A DNA stretch of 64,000 nucleotides from Paenibacillus macerans. Its GTDB lineage: Bacteria > Bacillota > Bacilli > Paenibacillales > Paenibacillaceae. The position numbers were made by a program, and so were the translations under genes. How positions within the stretch are numbered: position 1 is the first letter of the stretch; the number at the start of each line of letters is the position of its first letter. The notes beneath the pieces are model-generated. The model was not told the DNA's origin. It saw nothing but the letters and a program-made list of their open reading frames with translations, and searched no databases. This document shows positions 31,781-40,001 of this stretch, one piece after another. The stretch is from NCBI RefSeq assembly GCF_900454495.1, contig NZ_UGSI01000001.1, positions 1,116,001-1,180,000 on the forward strand, read 5' to 3'.

Positions 31781-33975
31781 GCGACAATCCTTTTTATCAG
31801 CTGGCCCCGTTTATCCAGGAGTTTATTTATAAGCGGAAATGGGAGACGCTAAGGGCCGTGCAAGTGGAGGCCTGCCGCATCTGCTTTGGGACAAGCCGCC
31901 ATTTGCTGATCGCTTCGGGCACCGCGTCGGGGAAAACCGAAGCCGCGTTGTTTCCCGCACTGACCGAGCTGCACAACAGGCCGGCCAGCTCTGTCGGCAT
32001 TTTGTACATCGGCCCGCTGAAGGCGCTGATCAACGATCAGTTCGCCAGGCTCAAGGATCTGCTGCGCGAATCGCGCATTCCGGTTTGGCATTGGCACGGC
32101 GACGTGCCGCAAGCCGAAAAAACGAAGCTGGTCCGGAATCCTTCCGGGATACTGCAAATTACGCCCGAATCGCTTGAGGGGCTGCTGATGAACCGCCCCA
32201 ACGCGATTCCCGCGTTGTTTAAAGACTTGCGTTACATCATCATCGACGAGGTGCACGCCTTTATGGGGGTGGACCGGGGCATCCAGGTGCTGAGCCAAAT
32301 CGCCCGGATCGAACGGATGGCCGGCGCCAAGCCGAGGCGGATCGGGCTGTCGGCGACGCTGAGCGATTACGAATCGGCCAAGGCATGGTTAGGAGCGGGA
32401 AGCAGCGAGCAGGTCGAGGTCGTATCCTCGGCGGGAGGGCGCAAGCTGCGGCTGCGGGTTGAGCATTTTTCGTTTCCCGACGCCCGTGACGAACAGCAGG
32501 CCGAGCAGCTGCAGAACGCCCGCAAGGCATATTACGAGTACATTTACGACAGCACGCATTTGAAGAAGGCGCTGATTTTCACCAACAGCCGGTCCGACGC
32601 CGAGCTCACGACGCTGGAAATGCGCCGGGTCGCGGCGAAACGCCATGAGCCGGACGTGTTTTACGTTCACCACGGGAGCATTTCGGCGATGCTGCGGGAA
32701 GAGGCGGAGAGTGCGCTGAAAAACGGCCCGGGACCGGCGGTGTCCGCGGCGACGCTGACGCTGGAGCTGGGGATCGACCTCGGGGAGCTTGAGCGGGTCG
32801 TGCAGCTTGGCGCTCCGTACAGCTCGTCCAGCTTCGTGCAGCGGCTGGGACGGTCCGGCCGGCGCGGTGATGCGGCGTCGGAGATGCTGTTCGTCGTCCA
32901 TGAGGAAGAGGACGAGGATGCCCCGCTGCCGGCGCGCATGCCGTGGACGCTGCTGCGCGCGATCGCGGTGATCGAGCTGTACGTCGGCGACAAGTGGATC
33001 GAGCCGCTGGAGATCCGCAAGCTGCCGATCGGCACGATGTACCATCAAACGATGAGCATGTTGAAAAGCATGGGGGAAGCGGATCCGGGCGAGCTGGCGC
33101 AAGCGGTGCTGACGCTTCCGTCGTTTCGCCAGGTGAGCCCGGAGCAGTATAAAATGTTCCTGAATTATCTCCTGCAAACCGATCATCTGCAGTGGACGGA
33201 AGAAAAGTCGCTGATCATCGGCCTGACCGGGGAGAAGATCGTAAACAACTTCCGCTTTTACGCCGTCTTTCAGGATGACGAAGAACATGCGGTGTATAAC
33301 GGCTCCGAGGAGATTGGCTCGATTACGACCGTTCCGCCGCCCGGATATTGCTTTACCCTGGCCGGGAAGCTGTGGAAGGTGACGGAGGTGGACGCGAAGC
33401 ATAAGGCGGTTTACGTAAAACCGGCGATCGGCAAAGTGGATACGTTATGGCTTGGGGCAGGCGGTGACATTCACACGCAGGTCGTGAAAAAGATGCGCGA
33501 AGTGCTCGCCGGCTCGGCCATTTATCCGTATTTGTCCCCGCAAGCGGTGAACCGCTTGGAGCGGGCGCGGCGGCTGGCGAGGGAGACCGGGCTGGCCCGG
33601 CAAGCCGTCCTGCCGGCCGGCGGAGACTCCTTGTTCGTGCTGCCATGGGTGGGCAGCAAGGCGTTTCGCACCTTGGAACGGCTGCTCAAGCACCATTTGT
33701 CCGAACGTCTCGCTTTACGGTCCGTGGTCCCGATGGAGCCCTATTACATGATCGTTTCGGGCAAAAGCGATGCGCAAACGTTAATCGGGGAAATCGCAAG
33801 AGCTTGCCGGGACTGTCGTGAAGAGGACCTGCTGGCGCCGGAGGAAGCGCCTTACCTGGGGAAATACGACGAATTTGTCGCTCCGGAGCTCATCCGCCAG
33901 GCGTTTGCCGCCGACGGTCTTGATTTGCAGGGACTGCGGACAGGGCTCGCCGATATGCCGGAAGAGGAAGTATAG
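31777..33975 (+). CDS. DEAD/DEAH-box superfamily II helicase
   Basis: A 732-residue superfamily II helicase related to the Lhr/BrxH group. Motif I is SGTASGKTEAA (Lys53), motif II DEVH at 157-160, motif III SAT at 192-194, and motif VI QRLGRSGRR at 355-363. RecA domains fill the first 400 residues; the C-terminal 330 residues, with a mixed helical and beta pattern, are specific to this group and may bind nucleic acid or the partner proteins. The start overlaps the ATPase stop as ATGA, so all three genes are translationally coupled. No nuclease or methylase gene is adjacent. The substrate (DNA or RNA) is unknown. Confidence 0.9.
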   Translation: MSDNPFYQLAPFIQEFIYKRKWETLRAVQVEACRICFGTSRHLLIASGTASGKTEAALFPALTELHNRPASSVGILYIGPLKALINDQFARLKDLLRESRIPVWHWHGDVPQAEKTKLVRNPSGILQITPESLEGLLMNRPNAIPALFKDLRYIIIDEVHAFMGVDRGIQVLSQIARIERMAGAKPRRIGLSATLSDYESAKAWLGAGSSEQVEVVSSAGGRKLRLRVEHFSFPDARDEQQAEQLQNARKAYYEYIYDSTHLKKALIFTNSRSDAELTTLEMRRVAAKRHEPDVFYVHHGSISAMLREEAESALKNGPGPAVSAATLTLELGIDLGELERVVQLGAPYSSSSFVQRLGRSGRRGDAASEMLFVVHEEEDEDAPLPARMPWTLLRAIAVIELYVGDKWIEPLEIRKLPIGTMYHQTMSMLKSMGEADPGELAQAVLTLPSFRQVSPEQYKMFLNYLLQTDHLQWTEEKSLIIGLTGEKIVNNFRFYAVFQDDEEHAVYNGSEEIGSITTVPPPGYCFTLAGKLWKVTEVDAKHKAVYVKPAIGKVDTLWLGAGGDIHTQVVKKMREVLAGSAIYPYLSPQAVNRLERARRLARETGLARQAVLPAGGDSLFVLPWVGSKAFRTLERLLKHHLSERLALRSVVPMEPYYMIVSGKSDAQTLIGEIARACRDCREEDLLAPEEAPYLGKYDEFVAPELIRQAFAADGLDLQGLRTGLADMPEEEV

Positions 33976-34031
33976 CGGGGTTCCTGCGCCTGAAAAGGAT
34001 GTTCTGATTGGAAAGAAGATTGACCAAATTA

Positions 34032-34330
34032 GCACTAGCGTTGCATCAAATCTGATCTGACAAGCTGCATTTTCTAGCCACACAAATTTTCTAACGGATG
34101 CCACAAGCGCTATTTGTTCGAAAAACGTTGATTTCAAACTGTAACGGTTGCCATGGAGCTTATTTCGCCGAACACCGGTAATTTTTGCTTGGATTCAGGC
34201 TAATAACGGCGCTGGCAACCGTTAGAATTTCGAAAAGGTCTTTTTTCGGAAAATAGCCGCTGCTACAAGCGTTAGATTTCGGTCAGCTTTTAGGGGGAAT
34301 TTTGAGCAAAAGTTAATGCAACGCTAGTGC
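34032..34330. mobile_element. MITE-like element with 15-bp terminal inverted repeats
   Basis: GCACTAGCGTTGCAT (34032-34046) returns as its exact complement ATGCAACGCTAGTGC at 34316-34330, enclosing about 270 bp with no coding frame. Inside are two direct units starting TAACGGATGCCA (34092) and TAACGGTTGCCA (34142), and two in opposite orientation ending TGGCAACCGTTAG (near 34213-34225) and ACAAGCGTTAG (near 34266-34275), each followed or preceded by AT-rich TTCGAAAA-like sequence. The nested inverted symmetry and lack of genes resemble a miniature inverted-repeat element or an RNA-folding repeat. No target duplication is obvious. Confidence 0.6.
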
Positions 34331-34339
34331 CAAAAGCAA

Positions 34340-34377
34340 ATGGGCCGTTCCCCCAATAAGGAGGACGGCCCATTTTT
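34340..34377. terminator. Terminator shared by convergent genes
   Basis: ATGGGCCGT (34340-34348) and ACGGCCCAT (34365-34373) form a 9-bp stem followed by TTTTT on the plus strand. On the minus strand the tail is TTTGCTTTT. It may end both the helicase operon and the DUF4179-like genes. Confidence 0.8.
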
Positions 34378-34393
34378 AGCTTTAGTGTGAAGG

Positions 34394-35366
34394 TTATTTA
34401 TTCAGGGGAAGGTTAAGTTCCAAATCTTCCAGATATACTTTAATAGGCGACCCGTCGCTGTTTTGAACCAATTTTCCTTTGCTGTCCGTTTTAAAGGTAT
34501 ACGGTTTTACGACAATAGAACTTGGAACAGCCGCAAAGGATGTATATGTCATGTCGAAGTAGCGCTGCTTTTTGACGACGCCGTCATTAGCTTGCAGGAT
34601 AGGAGATAAGGTATTCCCTTTACTATCCGCGAGATCAAATCCTAAATTTTTTAAATCCTTTACTTGCTTATGAGCGCCTTGTGCAGCCAGCTCTAACCGG
34701 CTTGAATAAGGGGTTAATTCTACCCGTTTTACGGTATAGCTGAAATTTCCCGCTTTCTTAACCACCGCTTTGCTTAAAACCGTGTTTTGTGGCGCTTGTT
34801 TTTTAACGGGTAATTTAAAGGTAAAAGGATCCTTCACGCCTGAAGTATGAGCTTTGACCGTAAGCTCGAACTGCTTGGGCAGATACAGGGTTCGCGGGCC
34901 CTTAACGGACAGGTCGTTGAAGGAGATCAACAAACTGTTGTCTTGCAACTCCGATCTTCCATACGACTGTAGATCCATCTTTTTGCCGTCGATATAAATA
35001 TCAACGTATAGAAGAACCCCTTTTTTCTCGGCATTTGTTATATCGTCCAGCGTTGTTTCAAAATCATCGCCTTCCCTTTGCAAAGCAAAGGAAACTCTTG
35101 CTCCATCAAAAAGATAGTCCGTCAACTTCAAGGTGACGCCATCTTTCGTCACTTTTTGATTTGGCACCTTTGTTATCCCTTGCTTGGCCGCTTTCTGCAA
35201 ACCCGAATCTCTCTTAGCCCATTCAAAAAGACTTTGGGCAGCAGCAGACTCTTGTTTTGGCCGCATCAGCCGCAGCCACCCCGGATAGGGCTGGCCCGCT
35301 TGCGGTTAAAAACGAAGCGATAAGCAGGCTCAGGGCGATTTTCTTGTTGAAAATTTTGCTGATCAT
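34394..35366 (-). pseudogene. Secreted DUF4179-family paralogue broken by a frameshift
   Basis: From an ATG at 35366, behind AGGAGG, the frame encodes a signal peptide (MISKIFNKKIALSLLIASFL, then an Ala-rich AAADAA cleavage region), but it stops about 46 codons in. The rest of the protein, 290 residues from 35266 downward, is in another frame. Removing one base from the A4 run (T4 on the plus strand at 35255-35258) joins both parts smoothly as ADAAKQESAAAQSLFEWAK. The mature part is homologous to the gene upstream: FSYTVKRVELTPYSSRLEL aligns with FSYTVKRVNLTAGSTRVVI, and both end in LPLNK/IPLNP. Either a recent pseudogene or a sequencing error in a homopolymer. Confidence 0.75.
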
Positions 35367-35384
35367 GATTGTATTCCTCCTGAT

Positions 35385-36530
35385 TTACGGATTGAGCGGG
35401 ATCGTCATTTCCAAATCTTTATGGTACGTTTTTGTTTGTTCGTCAACCGCAGTCCAATCCGATTTTTTGACCGTATAGGTATACGGTTTGATCGTAATGG
35501 ATTTGGGTGCCGTACTGAACGCGCTATACAGTTCGTCCTCATGATAGTGATTTTTTGGCGCTTCAGAAGGGGACGGAACCCACGACTGTTGAATTGGATT
35601 TCCTTGTTCATCCACAATATCGTAATACATTTTGCTGGCCGCATACTCGCCTGTCTGATTCTCGGTTACCGGTACTGTACCGTTGCTGTCAATGACCACT
35701 CTGGTGGAACCGGCAGTCAGATTGACCCGTTTAACCGTGTAACTGAAATCGCCTTTGCTCATTGTTTTTTCCGGATTGACGGAGAGGATCGGTTGAACCT
35801 TTGTGATTGGGATTTTAAGCACGAAAGGTTCTTCTACTTGGGTAACTTTTACCGCTAACGACAATTCAAACCGATCCGGAAGCGCCGCTTCTTCCAAGCC
35901 TTTTCTTATGTTATAAGTGAAGGTGTCCTGTTGCCCGGGAATTTCCCCGCTATCGCCATATAACCCCTTCACGAGTTTACCGTTAACGGTGACATCCAAT
36001 AAACTGGATCGCCAATCAATATAACCCTTGACTTTCTCACTTTGCTCCAGGTCGCGCCAAGGCATCATGACACCGTCCAGTTCCGCTCCTTCTCGGACCA
36101 TACCCACACTCAAACGATTCCCATCATAATAGGCTTCCACCACTTTCAGGGTGATGCCATCGTGAGTCACACTTACATTAGGGAAGGTTACCATGCCTTT
36201 ATCGACTGCGGCCCCCAGGGCTCCTTCTGCGGTCTTAAATACACTGCCGATCAGCGGCAAATTTTCCAAAGCGGCCGCCATTGCCGGAGAAACAAAACCC
36301 GAGCCGATTACGGCTCCTCCCAATACAAAAGTTGCTGCCGCGGTAAGTCCAAGTTTTTTGACCATTTTCATTTTTGTAAATGCTCCTTTATTATCTATTG
36401 AATGATTCAAATCTTGGTCCATGATCATTTGATAGGTATTGTCCAATCTTAAACGCGTGCTTTCCGGCTTTTGCCAGCAGTATGCATTCCTCACTAAATT
36501 CCAAATCGTTTCACCTCTTTTCTCTTTCAT
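35385..36530 (-). CDS. DUF4179/DUF5643 membrane-anchored protein, anti-sigma-like
   Basis: About 381 residues from the ATG at 36530 (the frame is open to 36569; neither start has a good ribosome site, so the start is uncertain). A cytoplasmic N-terminus of about 55 residues is followed by one membrane helix (VKKLGLTAAATFVLGGAVIGSG) and a large outer domain with Ig-like beta repeats. DUF4179 proteins commonly act as anti-sigma factors paired with an upstream sigma gene; here no sigma gene lies upstream, so it is an orphan. The following gene, 18 bp on, is a frameshifted paralogue without the cytoplasmic part. Role unproven. Confidence 0.7.
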   Translation of the reverse strand: MKEKRGETIWNLVRNAYCWQKPESTRLRLDNTYQMIMDQDLNHSIDNKGAFTKMKMVKKLGLTAAATFVLGGAVIGSGFVSPAMAAALENLPLIGSVFKTAEGALGAAVDKGMVTFPNVSVTHDGITLKVVEAYYDGNRLSVGMVREGAELDGVMMPWRDLEQSEKVKGYIDWRSSLLDVTVNGKLVKGLYGDSGEIPGQQDTFTYNIRKGLEEAALPDRFELSLAVKVTQVEEPFVLKIPITKVQPILSVNPEKTMSKGDFSYTVKRVNLTAGSTRVVIDSNGTVPVTENQTGEYAASKMYYDIVDEQGNPIQQSWVPSPSEAPKNHYHEDELYSAFSTAPKSITIKPYTYTVKKSDWTAVDEQTKTYHKDLEMTIPLNP

Positions 36531-36681
36531 TTCGTTTATTAGACCGGCCAACTGTCCGAAAGGTAACATACAAAAATTTATGGTTGTCAGAAAACATCCT
36601 TGGCAATCTTCCTACTGAATTATGCGTAAATTCATTTTAAAAAGCAAAAATGGTTGTAAAAAATCGCTTTTCCCGATTCGA

Positions 36682-36732
36682 TTGACTGGAAAAATAGATA
36701 ATGCTACAATTTTTTTATTAATTTACGTAAAT
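36682..36732 (+). promoter_or_regulatory. Promoter and autoregulatory operator of the double-domain lacI gene
   Basis: TTGACT (36682-36687), 17-base spacer, TACAAT (36705-36710), then the 12-bp palindrome ATTTACGTAAAT (36721-36732), which would cover the transcription start region. Two further TTTACGTAAA sites occur at 38751 and 38833, ahead of the importer operon. Confidence 0.85.
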
Positions 36733-36752
36733 TTTGCGATGGGGTGTGTACA

Positions 36753-38759
36753 TTGGCAACGATAAAAGAAATAGCCAAAGAAGCCGGGGTGTCGATAGCC
36801 ACGGTTTCCCATGTCATTAATAAAACGAGATACGTCAGTCCCGAGCTGGCGGAAAAAGTGGAAGACGTCATCAAGAAGCTGGGCTACGACAAAAAAATAG
36901 CGGTTGCCGGCAATCAGTTCAGAATCGGCAAAAAATCGGAAATCGCCTTGCTTTTGCCGGGTTTGTCGGGAACGCTTTATTCTCAGCTGGCTTCCGCGAT
37001 TTCAGCCTGTATAACCGAACGGGGCTATAGTTTGACGGTTTATTTCCATCATGACGATGTGACGCTGGAGAAAAACATCATTACCAACATCCTGAACAAC
37101 AAGCGGATCGCAGGGCTGATCATCGTACCGGCCAGCACGGAAGCGAAGCAGTTCCAGAAGCTTAAGCAGCAGCAGTTTCCGTTTTTGTTCCTGGACCGCA
37201 AGGTTCGCCTGGAAGGCGTCGGCTCCGTGCTGGCGGACAGTAAAGAAGGGATTTACAGAGGCTGCGTTCATCTGCTGAAATCCGGACACGAGGAAATCGC
37301 CTTGATCATTGAAAAAGCGGATTTTTCCAGCGTCGAAGACCGGTTGGAAGGTTACCGCGAAGCGCTTGGCTCCTACAAAATCCCGTTTCGCAAAGAGCTG
37401 GTGATCGAAGTGGAGCAAAACCGGCTGGATGATTTCGAAAAAGGGATCAAAGAGGTCTGGGGCCAGCATAAAAGTCCGACCTTTGTGGCCAGCGGCAACC
37501 GGATTACGCTCAATTTGCTGCGGGTGATGAACAAGCTGGGGCTGGAGTGGCCGGCCGACGTTTCGGTGATCGGGTTCGGCGATGAGGAATGGTCGGAAAT
37601 CATCAATCCGCCGCTGACGATGCTGAAGCAGGACACGAAGCAAATGGCTTTGGAAGCGGTTTCGATGCTGCTTGATATCATGGATCACGGTCCGGGCGAG
37701 GCCCGGGAAATCAAAGTCCCGATGACGTTTTCGATCCAGAATTCGACCCAGGTGATCGGCAAAGGACCGTTTGGCGAAAAGCCGGTTTCCCCCAATGAAT
37801 TGACGTTGTCCAAGGAAGAAGTTGAAAAATTGACGACAGGCAGCTATAAAGTCGGGATCTCTTTTCATTATGGCGGTACGGCGTGGACGAGACTATACGA
37901 AAACGGAATCCGCCATGTGTTGGACCAATACGGCATCTCCATTATTTCCATTACCAATGCCGGTTTTGACCCGAATCTGCAGGTCACGCAACTGGAAGGC
38001 TTGCGCATGCAAAAACCGGATGCGATTATCGCCATCCCGGTTGACGATGAGCTGACCGCCAAGAAATTCAAGAACATCTCGGAGGAAACGAAGCTGATTT
38101 TTATGAGCCATGTGCCGGAGGGTATGACGAAAGACGAGTATTCCTGCTGCGTTTCGGTGAACGAACGGGAAAACGGGCAAAACGCGGCGCTCCTGCTGGG
38201 CAACTATTTCAAAAACGAGCAGAACGTCAAGATAGGCTTCATCGGGCATGGCGCCCCGTTTTACGGCACGCATTTAAGGGACGCCGTGGCGAACGACACG
38301 ATCCGCAGCAATTTCCGCAATATCGAGATCGTTGATGAGCAGTATTTTTACCAAATCGAGAAAACGTACGACGTATGCAAAGAAATGATCAAGCGGCATC
38401 CGGAAATTCAAGGCCTGTATATTTCCTGGGACAGACCGGCGCTCGAGGCGATCAAGGCTTTGCAGGAGCTGAAGCGGGAGGACGTGGCCGTCTTCACGTT
38501 CGATCTCGATACGGAAATCGCCACGTATTTGGCCAAAGAAGAAATGGTCAAGGGATTGTCCACGCAGCGGCCATACGATCAGGGGATCGCGGTAGGTTTG
38601 GCGACCGCCAAGGCCTTGCTGGGCCATGATGAGCATAAGTATATCGGCGTTCCGCCATATATCGTCGAACCGAAAAATCTGTTAAAGGCTTGGAAAAATA
38701 TTGTATTGGAACCAGCTCCAGCAGAAATTGAAGAATTAATTCTCAAGAAATTTACGTAA
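36753..38759 (+). CDS. LacI-type regulator with a second sugar-binding domain
   Basis: A 668-residue regulator, about twice the usual LacI length. The helix-turn-helix is at residues 3-25 (IKEIAKEAGVSIATVSHVIN). A first periplasmic-binding-protein-type domain, LacI-like, runs to about residue 335. A second one, from about 365 to the end, resembles RbsB-type sugar-binding proteins (GISFHYGGTAWTRL, DAIIAIPVDDEL, FTFDLDTEIATYL). The start is TTG at 36753 (MATIKEIAKEAG) 9 bases past GGGGTG; GTG at 36744 is less fitting. The importer genes follow on the same strand. It likely represses itself and the importer through TTTACGTAAA sites; its stop codon lies inside one of them. Two different ligands could be sensed. 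Confidence 0.88.
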   Translation: MATIKEIAKEAGVSIATVSHVINKTRYVSPELAEKVEDVIKKLGYDKKIAVAGNQFRIGKKSEIALLLPGLSGTLYSQLASAISACITERGYSLTVYFHHDDVTLEKNIITNILNNKRIAGLIIVPASTEAKQFQKLKQQQFPFLFLDRKVRLEGVGSVLADSKEGIYRGCVHLLKSGHEEIALIIEKADFSSVEDRLEGYREALGSYKIPFRKELVIEVEQNRLDDFEKGIKEVWGQHKSPTFVASGNRITLNLLRVMNKLGLEWPADVSVIGFGDEEWSEIINPPLTMLKQDTKQMALEAVSMLLDIMDHGPGEAREIKVPMTFSIQNSTQVIGKGPFGEKPVSPNELTLSKEEVEKLTTGSYKVGISFHYGGTAWTRLYENGIRHVLDQYGISIISITNAGFDPNLQVTQLEGLRMQKPDAIIAIPVDDELTAKKFKNISEETKLIFMSHVPEGMTKDEYSCCVSVNERENGQNAALLLGNYFKNEQNVKIGFIGHGAPFYGTHLRDAVANDTIRSNFRNIEIVDEQYFYQIEKTYDVCKEMIKRHPEIQGLYISWDRPALEAIKALQELKREDVAVFTFDLDTEIATYLAKEEMVKGLSTQRPYDQGIAVGLATAKALLGHDEHKYIGVPPYIVEPKNLLKAWKNIVLEPAPAEIEELILKKFT

Positions 38760-38761
38760 AT
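38750..38761. promoter_or_regulatory. TTTACGTAAA operator inside the lacI stop codon
   Basis: ATTTACGTAAAT, identical to the operator at 36721, overlaps the TAA stop at 38757-38759. It is 83 bp ahead of a third copy and might help loop DNA between the two promoters. Confidence 0.75.
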
Positions 38762-38803
38762 TAATTTGCAATTATTTTTTTGTTTAAAATTTCGACAAAA
38801 TAT

Positions 38804-38861
38804 TTGACATTTCGCAGCTCTCTATGATACATTTTACGTAAAGAAGTTGAAAGCGGTTTAT
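38804..38861 (+). promoter_or_regulatory. Importer operon promoter with operator and cre site
   Basis: A -35 TTGACA (38804-38809) is followed by an AT-rich -10 region (GATACA or TACATT, 38826-38833), the operator TTTTACGTAAAG (palindrome TTTACGTAAA at 38833-38842) and then TTGAAAGCGGTTTAT (38847-38861), which matches the Bacillus cre consensus with one deviation near the end. The operator should bind the neighbouring LacI protein, and the cre site CcpA, giving induction by the sugar and repression by preferred carbon sources. Confidence 0.7.
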
Positions 38862-38936
38862 TCGTAAAAACAGTGCGCACCGGATCGACCGCAGACGTTC
38901 TTTATTCACAAACTGATCATAGGGGGCTGGTTTATT

Positions 38937-39923
38937 GTGAAAAAGCAATTTTTTAAGTTTTCATTGATAGCGCTTACCGTTTTGGCTCTGTCGGCTTGCG
39001 GCAACGGGCAAGGGACCAATGCGGGGAATCAAGCGGGGAGCGGCGATGGCGGCGGCAAGGACGGGACGTACAGCTTTGCTTTCTTGACGAACACGCAGAA
39101 CAATACGTTCCAAACGGCGATGAATGAAACCTACGAAAGATTGGCCAAGGAGAAAGGTTACAAATATACGATGCTGGACCCGGATTATGATCTGAACAAA
39201 CAGATCAATCAGATGTCGGACGCGGCCAACCAGGGCTTTGACGCCGTGTTCGTGATCCCGGTCGATTCCGCGGGGATCCGCCAGGGGCTGGAAGCGATGC
39301 ATGACCGCAACATTCCGGTGTTTAACGTCGACACAGCCGTCATTAAAGAGGATCGAGACCTCGTGAAAAGCATTATCGCCACCGACGCGTACATGGCCGG
39401 CAAGCTGATGGGCGAGCAGATGGTAAAAGACTATCCGGATGGCGCCAAAATCGCCATCCTGGACTTTCCTTCCAACGAAAGCTGCGTGCAGCGGGTAGCG
39501 GGCTTTATGGACGGCCTCGGCGACAATGCCTCCAAATTTAAAATCGTAGCCCAGCAGGACGGCAAGGCGGCGCTGGACGCCTCGATGCCGATCGCCGAAG
39601 ACATCATCCAGGCGAATGCCGACATCGACGCCTTCTTTGCGATCAACGATCCGTCGGCTTTGGGCGTAGCGGCGGCGATTAAGGCGAGCGGCAGAACGGA
39701 TATCGGCGTGTACTCCATCGACGCGTCTCCGGACGGCAAAGCCGCATTGCTCGACGGTTCGTTTACGGCGGTTTCGGCCCAGGTGCCGATTCAGATCGCC
39801 GAAACTTCCTTCAATATGGCGGTCGATTATTTGCAGGGTAAGGAGATTAAACCGGAAGTGCTGCTGCCTTCTCATATCGTCACGAAGGAAATGGCCAAAG
39901 AAACCGCCGGCAAGTGGCAATAA
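38937..39923 (+). CDS. Sugar ABC transporter substrate-binding lipoprotein, RbsB type
   Basis: A 328-residue lipoprotein of the Peripla_BP_4 family that binds a sugar outside the membrane for the CUT2 importer. The lipobox is LSAC with Cys21 as the lipidated residue, followed by a Gly/Asn-rich linker. The binding domain opens with YSFAFLTNTQNNTFQTAMNE and contains DAVFVIPVDSAGI and FFAINDPSALGVAAAI. GTG start with AGGGGG about 10 bases ahead. A strong hairpin follows, then the ATPase and permease. Ribose-, xylose- or galactose-type pentose/hexose ligands are all possible; similarity to the second domain of the adjacent LacI protein suggests the same class of ligand. Confidence 0.93.
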   Translation: MKKQFFKFSLIALTVLALSACGNGQGTNAGNQAGSGDGGGKDGTYSFAFLTNTQNNTFQTAMNETYERLAKEKGYKYTMLDPDYDLNKQINQMSDAANQGFDAVFVIPVDSAGIRQGLEAMHDRNIPVFNVDTAVIKEDRDLVKSIIATDAYMAGKLMGEQMVKDYPDGAKIAILDFPSNESCVQRVAGFMDGLGDNASKFKIVAQQDGKAALDASMPIAEDIIQANADIDAFFAINDPSALGVAAAIKASGRTDIGVYSIDASPDGKAALLDGSFTAVSAQVPIQIAETSFNMAVDYLQGKEIKPEVLLPSHIVTKEMAKETAGKWQ

Positions 39924-39930
39924 GCCCCTT

Positions 39931-39970
39931 AAATTTAGAATGCAAGCGTCCCTTGCATTCTAAATTTTTT
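39931..39970 (+). terminator. Intra-operon hairpin after the binding-protein gene
   Basis: Perfect 16-bp stem AAATTTAGAATGCAAG (39931-39946) and CTTGCATTCTAAATTT (39952-39967), loop CGTCC, T-run to 39970. It sits between the binding protein and ATPase genes. Such structures commonly give partial termination or protect the upstream mRNA, leaving more binding protein than membrane parts. Confidence 0.85.
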
Positions 39971-40001
39971 CAAGATGATACCGCTTCGGAGGTGAACAAC
40001 C

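Noticed and set aside
28926..33975. Complete BREX locus
   Set aside because: Only a BrxD-like ATPase and a helicase are present; BrxC, PglX and PglZ are missing.
35150..35366. Programmed ribosomal frameshift in the DUF4179-like gene
   Set aside because: No slippery heptamer with a downstream structure is evident at the junction; a simple A-run indel explains it.
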